Of a stretch of DNA of 33,170 nucleotides, positions 1-6,456 are shown piece after piece. Made by a program: the position numbers and the translations under genes. Each line of letters opens with the position of its first letter. Position 1 is the stretch's first letter. The notes beneath the pieces were generated by a model, which did no database searches, was not told where the DNA came from, and worked only from the letters and a program-made list of their open reading frames with translations. Location: assembly GCA_937934775.1 (NCBI GenBank), contig CALGYL010000181.1, forward strand, positions 1 to 33,170. The letters are read 5' to 3'. This DNA is from an uncultured Clostridia bacterium. GTDB taxonomy: Bacteria; Bacillota; Clostridia; Christensenellales; Aristaeellaceae.

Positions 1-2
1 CG

Positions 3-145
3 CGCCCATTTGCCCATACGTCAGCCACATAAAAAACTGGCCGTTCCCGCGCCAGTCGGCGGGAACGGTTTTTCATTTCGTCAGCGAAATCAGTGGAAAA
101 TGACCGCCCTATATCATGCTCGCAGGCTCTCTGCGCAGCGAAGTG
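3..145 (+). repeat. Multi-hairpin intergenic element, copy A
   Basis: This non-coding stretch carries consecutive hairpins. The first has a perfect 10-bp stem (41-50 with 59-68), the second lies at about 70-100 (TTTTC/GGAAAA outer pairs, ATTTCG/CGAAAT inner pairs), and a weaker third at about 124-140. It opens with GCGCCCAT, as do copies B and C. The first hairpin is followed by TTTTT on the plus strand and preceded by AAAAAA, so it can also act as a bidirectional terminator. Compared with the other copies it is shortened on its right side, where the SRP RNA gene begins. Membership in the family is judged by shared order of stems more than by base identity. Confidence 0.5.
41..73. terminator. 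Bidirectional terminator-like hairpin
   Basis: A perfect 10-bp stem, CCGTTCCCGC with GCGGGAACGG, has an 8-nt loop. It is followed by five T on the plus strand and, read on the minus strand, by a run of six T. It could end transcripts entering from the left or the SRP RNA transcript from the right. It is also the first hairpin of the copy A element. Confidence 0.6.
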
Positions 146-157
146 AGGACAAAAAAC

Positions 158-266
158 CACCGGGTTCAGGCCAGGCTTCCCCGCGGCGCGCGCCAACTTC
201 CGCTTATTGCTGCTGCCTTCCGGCCCTGACAAGATTCACGGCATGACGCCGCACAGGACCCAACCG
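158..266 (-). ncRNA. Signal recognition particle RNA, small bacterial type
   Basis: Read on the minus strand, the segment holds the conserved SRP RNA apical domain: TTGTCAGGGCCGGAAGG followed by CAGCAGCAATAA, the binding site for Ffh and the GGAA tetraloop hairpin, flanked by complementary arms that include GCGGCG and CGCCGC. The RNA scaffolds co-translational targeting of membrane proteins with Ffh and FtsY. Only about 110 nt separate the two arms, so no Alu domain is present, unlike the long Bacillus RNA. A good promoter lies at 290-318, placing the primary 5' end near 283. The mature ends are estimated, not seen. Confidence 0.92.
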
Positions 267-289
267 TCATCACCCATGTGGCAACCGAC

Positions 290-318
290 ATTATACCACA
301 GCGCTGTTTGCAGCGCAA
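290..318 (-). promoter_or_regulatory. SigA-type promoter of the SRP RNA gene
   Basis: On the minus strand TTGCGC and a perfect TATAAT are 17 nt apart; the predicted start is near 283, just upstream of the SRP RNA. Confidence 0.7.
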
Positions 319-349
319 GCCCCTGATGCACATTTGATGGCGGAACGAC

Positions 350-378
350 TTGTTTTTTAACGTCCGCCGTGTTATACT
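350..378 (+). promoter_or_regulatory. Promoter of the CNNM/CBS gene pair
   Basis: TTGTTT and TATACT are separated by 17 nt, followed about 20 nt later by an AGGAG ribosome binding site (398-402). The -35 box is weak. Confidence 0.55.
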
Positions 379-409
379 GATGCATATTCAATATCGTAGG
401 AGTTGATTT

Positions 410-1429
410 TTGTCCATGGACCCGGACAGTTGGCCTATAGCCCTGCTACTTTTTCTGACAATCGTGCTGAGCGGCCTGACATCGGCCATCGAGATGAGCT
501 ACAACGCGGTTAACCGTGTTCGCATCAAGACCAGCGCGGAGGACGGCGATATAAACGCCCGCCGCGCGCTCGTCATTCTGTCACGCTTTGAGGAAGCGCT
601 CACGACGATCCTTATACTCTACAACATACTTTCCATCGCGGCGGCAACGCTTGCGACGGTGTTGGTCACACGGCTCTGGGGCAGCGGCGAGGTGGCTTGG
701 TCTACGCTTGCGCTGACCATAGTTTTCTATGTGTTCGTCGATATGCTGCCTAAGACCATCGCCCGACGCAGGGCGGAGGCATTCTCGCTGAAGGCTTCCG
801 GGGCGTTGCTGTTTTTGATGCGGGTGATGAAGCCCTTCACCTTTCTGTTTACCAAATGGGGCGAACTGATTTCCCGGCACTTCCCATCGCCGCCCGATCC
901 CTCCTTCACCGAGGATGAGCTGCACGACATCATCGAAACCATTGAGGACGAAGGCATGCTGGAGCCCGATCAGCAGGAACTTTTGCAGTCGGCGTTTGAG
1001 TTTGGCGCGATCACGGCCCAGGACATCCTGATTCCGCTGGACAAGGTGGTTTCGATCGATTCCCAGTCCACCCAGGATCAGATCGCCACGATGATCGCCG
1101 CCCACAAGTATTCGCGCTTTCCGGTGTGGGACGCCCGACGCGGCCGCGTGATCGGCATTTTGCAGGTCAACCGCTTCCTGACTGCGCGGCTGACCGGAAC
1201 CTACACGCGCCTTCGCGAGCTGCTGATTCCGATTCGCAGCTACCGTTCGGACATGCACATCGACGATCTGATGACCCAGATGAACCAGCACAGAAGCCAC
1301 ATGGCCCTGATCGCGGACGAAACCGGCAAGGCGCTGGGTCTCGTCACCATGGAGGACATTCTGGAGGAACTGGTTGGCGAAATCTATGATGAAAGCGACC
1401 CGGCGGCTGAGCCCGCCGCGGTTTTGTGA
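410..1429 (+). CDS. CNNM-domain membrane protein with CBS pair (HlyC/CorC family), short form
   Basis: 339-residue membrane protein of the CNNM (DUF21) plus CBS family. The family has been linked to magnesium and other cation efflux; the older hemolysin name is misleading. Hydrophobic segments lie at roughly residues 8-30, 60-85 and 95-145, followed by an acidic linker (TEDELHDIIETIEDEG) and a CBS pair at about 200-325. The protein stops just after the CBS pair and lacks the C-terminal CorC/HlyC transporter-associated domain that its downstream neighbour has. I chose the TTG start at 410 because AGGAG sits 7 nt upstream; ATG at 416 is the alternative. It forms a tandem pair with the next gene, 10 nt away. 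Transport substrate cannot be told from sequence. Confidence 0.85.
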   Translation: MSMDPDSWPIALLLFLTIVLSGLTSAIEMSYNAVNRVRIKTSAEDGDINARRALVILSRFEEALTTILILYNILSIAAATLATVLVTRLWGSGEVAWSTLALTIVFYVFVDMLPKTIARRRAEAFSLKASGALLFLMRVMKPFTFLFTKWGELISRHFPSPPDPSFTEDELHDIIETIEDEGMLEPDQQELLQSAFEFGAITAQDILIPLDKVVSIDSQSTQDQIATMIAAHKYSRFPVWDARRGRVIGILQVNRFLTARLTGTYTRLRELLIPIRSYRSDMHIDDLMTQMNQHRSHMALIADETGKALGLVTMEDILEELVGEIYDESDPAAEPAAVL

Positions 1430-1439
1430 GGCGGCCGCC

Positions 1440-2708
1440 ATGCTGTATTTCGACATCGCGGCGATCCTCCTTCTGCTGGCCGCCTCCGCCTACCTGTCCG
1501 CCGGGGAATTTGCCTATACGTCGGTCAACATCCGGCGCATGCGGCGCGCGGCGGAGGACGGCGACCATCAGAGCACGATGGCCGTCAAGATCTACGACCA
1601 GTTTGACGACGCGCTGTCGGCCATCTTGATCAGCAACAACTTTGTCAGCATCGGCGCGTCCTCGCTGGCGACTGTGGTGGCCTTGGGCTTCGCCGGTGAA
1701 AAGGGCGTGGGCTTTTCGTCGATCCTGATGACCGTACTTTTCCTGATGTTCGGCGACATCGCACCCAAAATCATCGGCAAGCGCCACGCGGATTCCTTTG
1801 CCCGTCAATCGGCCTATCCGCTCCGGGCGATCATGCTGGCGTTCAAGCCGCTGGTCAAGGTATCGGTGTTCGCGGTGGAGCGGCTCGCCCGCGCGATGGG
1901 CGTGGGCGACAAAAACGGCCCCGCCATGACCGAGGAGGAACTGACCGCCATCCTAGAAACCGCCGAGGACGAAGGCGTGATCGACGAGGAGCGGACCGAC
2001 CTTGTGCAGTCGGCGCTGCAGTTTGACGATCTGACCATCGGCCAGGTGCTGACCCCGCGCATCGACATGGTGGCCATCGATGTGGAAGATTCGATGGACG
2101 ACATCCTGCGGGTGATCATAGAATCCCAGTATTCGCGCATCCCGGTTTACGAAGACACCGTGGACGATGTGATCGGCATCCTGAACGTCAACCAGTTCCT
2201 GCGGGCGCTGGACAACAAGGCGGACGTCAACCTGCGCAAGATGCTGATGCCGCCGGTGGTCGTCCACAAGACGCTGAAGCTGGACGACGCGCTGAAGCTC
2301 CTCCAGCGCTCCCGCACCCACATCGCAGTGGTGGCCGACGAGTACGGCGGCACCATGGGCATCATCACGCTGGAAGACCTTCTGGAGCAGCTGGTGGGCG
2401 AGATCTGGGACGAGAACGACGACATCGTGGAGCCCTGCGTAGAGGTCGGCGAGAACGAGTACGAATGCAGCGGCTTGATGGGCCTGCACGACTTCTTCGA
2501 CGAGATCGACTACGACGGCAAGAACTTTGAAAGCGAGTACACCACGCTGGGCGGCTGGGCCGTCGAGATGCTGGACGCGCAGCCGGAGGTGGGGCGCTCG
2601 TTTGATTATGACTCGCTGCATGTGGCCGTAGAAAAGATGGACGGCGTGCGCGTAGACAAGCTGCGGGTCACCGTCACCCGGCCATCGGATTCCACCACAG
2701 AAAAATGA
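1440..2708 (+). CDS. CNNM/CBS/CorC-domain membrane protein (HlyC/CorC family), full-length
   Basis: 422-residue paralogue of the preceding gene, with all three usual parts: an N-terminal CNNM transmembrane domain (about residues 1-150), a CBS pair (about 195-320, including YSRIPVYEDTVDDVIGIL), and a C-terminal CorC/HlyC domain (about 335-415). The family is associated with cation efflux, probably magnesium, and CBS domains usually bind adenine nucleotides. ATG at 1440 was chosen because TGAGG, overlapping the upstream stop codon, lies 7-8 nt before it; a longer reading from 1374 would run through the end of the upstream gene and adds residues unlike the family. The two genes are likely co-transcribed and may form heteromers (inference). 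A terminator follows at 2723. Confidence 0.88.
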   Translation: MLYFDIAAILLLLAASAYLSAGEFAYTSVNIRRMRRAAEDGDHQSTMAVKIYDQFDDALSAILISNNFVSIGASSLATVVALGFAGEKGVGFSSILMTVLFLMFGDIAPKIIGKRHADSFARQSAYPLRAIMLAFKPLVKVSVFAVERLARAMGVGDKNGPAMTEEELTAILETAEDEGVIDEERTDLVQSALQFDDLTIGQVLTPRIDMVAIDVEDSMDDILRVIIESQYSRIPVYEDTVDDVIGILNVNQFLRALDNKADVNLRKMLMPPVVVHKTLKLDDALKLLQRSRTHIAVVADEYGGTMGIITLEDLLEQLVGEIWDENDDIVEPCVEVGENEYECSGLMGLHDFFDEIDYDGKNFESEYTTLGGWAVEMLDAQPEVGRSFDYDSLHVAVEKMDGVRVDKLRVTVTRPSDSTTEK

Positions 2709-2722
2709 CGGAGCATTTCCGG

Positions 2723-2748
2723 AAAAAGCCTGTTTGCGCAGGCTTTTT
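2723..2748 (+). terminator. Intrinsic terminator after the CNNM pair
   Basis: AAAAAGCCTG and CAGGCTTTTT pair around a short loop, ending in a T run. The symmetry with the leading A run would let it work on both strands. Confidence 0.85.
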
Positions 2749-2763
2749 GAAATTCTGACTGTG

Positions 2764-2792
2764 TTGACAGAATTCGCCCGCGACTCTATAAT
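2764..2792 (+). promoter_or_regulatory. Consensus SigA promoter
   Basis: A perfect TTGACA and a perfect TATAAT lie 17 nt apart, upstream of the degenerate-GGDEF gene and asparaginase. This is the strongest match to consensus in the window. Confidence 0.9.
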
Positions 2793-2825
2793 GAATCGCG
2801 GACATTCAAAATGAGGAGTTCTTGC

Positions 2826-3494
2826 ATGTCGATTATGCGCAGACGAGTGGCCAGGCTGCTCATCTCTGTTGGGCTGTGCTTTTTGATATGGATACCCTTC
2901 CACATTCAAAACGGATCCGCCGCCTCCCTTGGCATGGACACGCTGTTTTCACTGGATCTCAAGCGCGTCACGGTGTTCCACGTCGCGGCCGTCCTTGTGC
3001 TCCTGGCCGCGTTGATTCCTTTGTCCCCCTCGCTGGCACGGAGACGCCGGAACGCGCAGGCGGATCTTCGGTTCGTTGAAAACGCGGAGCGTCTGCCAGA
3101 TGACGGTCAGCCGCGGTCGGTGGTGTCAATTAGAATCCAGAATTTTCAGCGTCTGCCCTCCGCAAAGCGCGGGCACGCCGCGGCAAGCCTTGCGCGCTAT
3201 TTGGATGGGTCTCTCCAGGCCGACGAAACGTGCGCACGCCTGCGGACGGATGAATTCGGTCTGCTTCTATTGTGCGGTGACACCGCGTCTTTCGCCAAAA
3301 GGCTGCTGGTTCTCAAGCAGGACGTGGGGTTTCTGTACATGGCCGCCTATCCCGCGCTCAAGCTGGAAGCGGTTGTCGGCGCATGCCCCCTTTCCGAGGC
3401 GCGGGGTGCGGCGGAGGCGCTCCATCGCGCCAGAACAGGCGGCGCCCCGATAAAACCGGAACCTGGCTTGGGCCGGCGCGACCGAAGCGCCTGA
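2826..3494 (+). CDS. Two-TM membrane protein with a degenerate GGDEF-like domain
   Basis: 222-residue protein I cannot assign firmly. Residues 9-28 and 47-66 are hydrophobic and probably span the membrane; a basic ARRRR stretch follows, so the remaining 150 residues are likely cytoplasmic. That part resembles a worn-down GGDEF (diguanylate cyclase) fold: VVSIRIQNF at 99-107, then RLRTDEFGLLLL at 138-149, where an active enzyme has a GG[DE]EF signature. The glycines are replaced (RTDEF) and the substrate Asn/Asp region is not recognisable, so cyclase activity is unlikely. ATG at 2826 has GAGGAG 7 nt upstream; an upstream in-frame start at 2811 overlaps that site. It sits 31 nt before asparaginase and shares its promoter. 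The GGDEF assignment is an inference from motif and spacing. Confidence 0.6.
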   Translation: MSIMRRRVARLLISVGLCFLIWIPFHIQNGSAASLGMDTLFSLDLKRVTVFHVAAVLVLLAALIPLSPSLARRRRNAQADLRFVENAERLPDDGQPRSVVSIRIQNFQRLPSAKRGHAAASLARYLDGSLQADETCARLRTDEFGLLLLCGDTASFAKRLLVLKQDVGFLYMAAYPALKLEAVVGACPLSEARGAAEALHRARTGGAPIKPEPGLGRRDRSA

Positions 3495-3525
3495 GATGCG
3501 AAATACACCGGATGGACGTGAACCA

Positions 3526-4518
3526 ATGAAAATTCTGATGATCACAACCGGCGGCACGATTGCCGCCGTCTCCACGCCGGAGGGCCTGGCGCCCGACGAG
3601 CACGGCGGCGCGCTGCCGCAGGCGCTTAGGATGCTGGGCGGGCGCTACCAGATCGAGCACATCCCGCTGTTCAGCATGGACAGCGCCAACATGCAGCCGG
3701 AGGAGTGGCGCGAAATCGCCCGCTGCATTTTCGACCATGCCGCAGGCCACGATGGCGTCGTCATCACCCACGGCACCGACACGATGGCCTACACCGCGTC
3801 GGCGCTTTCGTTCATGCTCAAGGGACTTCCGCTGCCGGTAGTCCTGACCGGCTCGCAACTGCCCGCCTCCCACCCGCTGACCGACGCGGTGGAAAACCTG
3901 CGCTGCGCGTTTGCGATGGCGGCGACCGGCGTTCCGGGCGTGTTCATCGCCTTCGACCGGCTGATCATGCTGGGCTCCCGCGCGGTCAAGGTGCGCACCA
4001 CCGGCTTCCGCGCGTTTGAAAGCGTCAACCTGCCGCCGGTAGGCGTGGTGGATGGCGAAGGGCTCACGCTCCGGCGGGAACTGATCCCCCGTCATTCGGG
4101 ACCGTTCACCCTGAAGAGCGAACTCTGCAACGATGTATTCCTTTTAAAGCTTACGCCCGGCTTCCAGCCGGAGTTTTTAAACGCGCTGGGCGCGATGCAT
4201 TATCGCGGCGTAGTGATCGAAGCCTTCGGCGCGGGCGGGCTGCACTTCATCCGGAGGAACCTGGTGGAACCGCTGGAAAGGCTGGTGCAGGGCGGCATGG
4301 CGGTCGCGGTCTCCAGCCAGTGTCTCTACGAGCGCAGCGACTTCACCCTCTACCAGACCGGGCGGAAGGCGCTGGACGCCGGGGTCATCCAGTGTTACGA
4401 CATGACCACCGAGGCGGTGGTCACCAAACTCAAGTGGGCGCTGGGCCAGACCGAAGACTTGGACGGGGTCCGCAGGATGTTCGCCACCTGCTATGCCGGA
4501 GAAGTCACGCTGCCATAA
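3526..4518 (+). CDS. ansA: L-asparaginase, type I (cytoplasmic)
   Basis: 330-residue L-asparaginase hydrolysing asparagine to aspartate and ammonia. Both signature sites are present: TTGGTIA at residues 7-13 with the nucleophilic threonine, and THGTDT at 81-86, plus a lysine at 99 in the expected place. There is no signal peptide, and the length fits the cytoplasmic type I enzyme. ATG at 3526 gives the family's standard N-terminus; the in-frame ATG at 3496 adds ten unrelated residues. It follows the degenerate-GGDEF gene in one operon. The aspartate made could feed the asd/dapA pathway also found here, though that link is only inference. Confidence 0.93.
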   Translation: MKILMITTGGTIAAVSTPEGLAPDEHGGALPQALRMLGGRYQIEHIPLFSMDSANMQPEEWREIARCIFDHAAGHDGVVITHGTDTMAYTASALSFMLKGLPLPVVLTGSQLPASHPLTDAVENLRCAFAMAATGVPGVFIAFDRLIMLGSRAVKVRTTGFRAFESVNLPPVGVVDGEGLTLRRELIPRHSGPFTLKSELCNDVFLLKLTPGFQPEFLNALGAMHYRGVVIEAFGAGGLHFIRRNLVEPLERLVQGGMAVAVSSQCLYERSDFTLYQTGRKALDAGVIQCYDMTTEAVVTKLKWALGQTEDLDGVRRMFATCYAGEVTLP

Positions 4519-4767
4519 TAAGCGCGTGTTTGCGCCATGCCCCGGGGAGCCTTCAAAGGGCGCCCACTCATACCGCCAGACCTTCGCACCTTCGAATCGT
4601 GCCCGGCGACATGTGCGCCGGGTACGCGTTTGGGCCACCAGCGCAAGCACTGGTGGCCCAAATAAATCCTTCAGCCAGCAAGCCGCTCTGAAATCCGTGC
4701 GGATTTCAGACTTACGCTGTTTCGCTCCCTTTTCAATGAAAAGATGCGCAGCAGGTTTTCATTGCCT
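4519..4767. other. Non-coding region holding copy B of the hairpin element
   Basis: No gene is supported between asparaginase and the MITE-like repeat. The interval from 4560 onward is the copy B multi-hairpin element; 4519-4559 shows nothing I recognise. Confidence 0.75.
4560..4752 (+). repeat. Multi-hairpin intergenic element, copy B
   Basis: Four hairpins in a row: 4599-4625 (CCCGGCG/CGCCGGG), 4629-4662 (a perfect 13-bp stem, TTTGGGCCACCAG with its complement), 4687-4710 (a perfect 11-bp stem, TCTGAAATCCG with its complement) and 4716-4752 (GCTG..CGC..CTTTTC pairing with GAAAAG..GCG..CAGC). A fifth small stem, AGCAGG/CCTGCT, spans 4750-4770 at the join with the MITE-like repeat. The first hairpin and its GCGTTT exit are nearly identical to copies C and D, while the second stem differs in sequence yet still pairs. 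Confidence 0.75.
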
Positions 4768-4968
4768 GCTTATACTAAAGGAAAACATTAATCACTCCAA
4801 AGCGCCAAGGGAGTTTTCGATGCAAAACAAGGAGCCGAAGCGAGGCGACCCTTCGGGATACGCCTTCGGCGTGAAATGCAGCGCTACGTTGAGCGGAGAG
4901 CGACACAGTTCTGCACGAAAAGAACCAGCGCAACGAGTGATTAATGTTTGGAGTTAGTATTAATCGAT
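4768..4968 (-). repeat. MITE-like interspersed repeat, copy 1
   Basis: 201-bp repeat with a second copy at 32999-33170 in the opposite orientation. Its ends form an imperfect inverted repeat of about 27 bp, within which 15 bp (AAACATTAATCACTC and its complement) are nearly perfect. No transposase is encoded, as in MITEs moved in trans. This copy contains about 28 extra bases near 4848-4877 made of two tiny hairpins. Its right end includes ATCGATTAA read on the minus strand, which is also the last two codons and stop of glyA. Whether it is truly mobile cannot be seen from two copies. Confidence 0.75.
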
Positions 4969-6213
4969 CGTTCCGCCCTCGTACAGCGGGAACTTCTCAC
5001 ACAGGGCAATCACCTCTGCCTTGACCTCAGGGATGGCGTCCTCGCCCTTCACGGCAAGCCGCGCGATGAAGTCGGCGATCTCCTCCATCTCTGGCTCCTT
5101 CATGCCGCGGCTGGTGACGGCGGGCGTGCCCACGCGAACGCCGCTGGTGACAAAGGGGCTGAGCGTTTCAAAAGGCACGGTGTTTTTATTGACGGTCACG
5201 TTGGCGCGGACCAGCAGGTTTTCCAATTCCTTCCCGGTGCGGCCGGTGCCGGTCAGGTTGATGAGCATCATGTGGTTGTCGGTGCCGCCAGACACCAGGC
5301 GCAGGCCCTTGGCCGTCAGCGCCGCGGCCAGCGCGCGGGCGTTCAGAACGATCTGGTGCTGGTAGGCTTTAAAATCCTCCCCCGCCGCTTCCTTGAAACA
5401 AACCGCCTTGGCGGCGACGATGTGCATCAGCGGGCCGCCCTGTGTCCCGGGGAAGATGGCCTTGTCGATGGCCTTGGCGTACTGCTCGCGGCACAGGATC
5501 ATGCCGCCGCGGGGTCCGCGCAGCGTCTTGTGGGTGGTGGTGGTCACGATGTCGGCGTAGGGCACCGGGCTCATGTGTTCGCCCGCCGCGACGAGTCCCG
5601 CGATGTGGGCCATATCCACCATCAGAAGCGCGCCGCAGGCGTCGGCAATCTCGCGAAAAGCGGCAAAGTCGATGGTACGGGGGTACGCGCTGGCGCCCGC
5701 CACGATCATTTTGGGTTTGACTTCCAGCGCCAGCTTCATCAGCTGGTCGTAGTCGATGGTCTCGTCGCCCTCGCGGACGCCGTAGGGCACGAAGTTGTAG
5801 TTTTTGCCCGACATATTCACGGGGCTGCCGTGGGTCAGGTGGCCGCCGTGGGACAGGTTCATGCCCAGAATGGTGTCGCCGGTCTCCAGAAGGCCGAAGT
5901 AGACCGCAAGGTTCGCCTGCGCGCCCGAGTGGGGCTGCACGTTGGCGTGCTCCGCGCCGAACAGCTGGCAGGCGCGGTCCCGCGCCAGGTTTTCCACGAT
6001 GTCCACGCACTCGCAGCCGCCATAGTAGCGCTTTCCGGGGTATCCTTCGGCGTATTTGTTGGTCAGATGCGAGCCCATCGCGGCCAGAACCGCCGGGCTG
6101 ACAAAGTTTTCGGAGGCAATCAGCTCAATGTGCTGACGCTGCCGGTTCAGTTCAAGCTGCATTGCCTCGGCGGTCTCCGGATCGACCGCGCGAATCGTGC
6201 GGAAATCAATCAT
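4960..6213 (-). CDS. glyA: Serine hydroxymethyltransferase
   Basis: 417-residue PLP enzyme converting serine and tetrahydrofolate to glycine and 5,10-methylene-tetrahydrofolate, the main one-carbon source. Length is normal. Visible signatures: YAEGYPGKRYYGG at 54-66, the substrate-site SHGGHLTHG at 121-129, and the PLP lysine K229 in TTTTHKTLRGPRGG. ATG at 6213 has GGAGGG upstream. It is transcribed alone from the promoter at 6262-6290, divergently from clpB. The final Ile-Asp-stop codons fall inside the shared end of the MITE-like repeat, so the repeat appears to have supplied the C-terminus and stop. Confidence 0.97.
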   Translation of the reverse strand: MIDFRTIRAVDPETAEAMQLELNRQRQHIELIASENFVSPAVLAAMGSHLTNKYAEGYPGKRYYGGCECVDIVENLARDRACQLFGAEHANVQPHSGAQANLAVYFGLLETGDTILGMNLSHGGHLTHGSPVNMSGKNYNFVPYGVREGDETIDYDQLMKLALEVKPKMIVAGASAYPRTIDFAAFREIADACGALLMVDMAHIAGLVAAGEHMSPVPYADIVTTTTHKTLRGPRGGMILCREQYAKAIDKAIFPGTQGGPLMHIVAAKAVCFKEAAGEDFKAYQHQIVLNARALAAALTAKGLRLVSGGTDNHMMLINLTGTGRTGKELENLLVRANVTVNKNTVPFETLSPFVTSGVRVGTPAVTSRGMKEPEMEEIADFIARLAVKGEDAIPEVKAEVIALCEKFPLYEGGTID

Positions 6214-6261
6214 CTGCGTTTCCCTCCATGCCCTTTAGAGCGCTGAAATTCGTGCCCTTCC

Positions 6262-6290
6262 ACTATACAATCTTTTGGGCCGCCGTTCAA
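6262..6290 (-). promoter_or_regulatory. Promoter of glyA
   Basis: Minus-strand TTGAAC and TATAGT, 17 nt apart, about 50 nt upstream of the glyA start codon. Confidence 0.75.
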
Positions 6291-6386
6291 CCCCCGGCGT
6301 GCTTTTTTCCGGAGAATTAATCCAATCCGTGCCGTCAATGTACGGATTTCGCAGCCCGGAGCGACGCAAAATAACGCAATGGTAAT

Positions 6387-6415
6387 TTGACTTTTCCTGC
6401 CCACCATTTTATAAT
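6387..6415 (+). promoter_or_regulatory. Promoter of clpB
   Basis: TTGACT and a perfect TATAAT with a 17-nt spacer, followed by GGGAGG upstream of the clpB start. Confidence 0.85.
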
Positions 6416-6432
6416 AGTCAAAGAAGATCAGT
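6416..6432 (+). promoter_or_regulatory. Possible CtsR-type heat-shock operator
   Basis: Directly after the clpB -10 box, AGTCAAA-GAA-GATCAGT resembles the CtsR tandem heptad (GGTCAAA-NAN-GGTCAAA). The first heptad matches well and the second only 4 of 7. No CIRCE element was seen. Tentative. Confidence 0.3.
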
Positions 6433-6456
6433 CACGGGAAAAAGGGAGGTCTGCCC

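Noticed and set aside
10..246. 78-codon open frame over the SRP RNA
   Set aside because: It reads through the SRP RNA and hairpins and has no ribosome binding site.
4820..4957. Small open frame inside the MITE-like repeat starting MQNKEPKRG
   Set aside because: In copy 2 the same start runs only about 14 codons before a stop because the 28-base module is absent, so coding is not conserved.
4768..4968. Integron attC site
   Set aside because: Size and inverted ends drew attention, but core-site sequences and an integrase or cassette array are absent.
4948..6246. Long open frame on the plus strand opposite glyA
   Set aside because: It is antisense to a clear SHMT gene and has the His/Gln/Val-rich composition of a GC-rich shadow frame.
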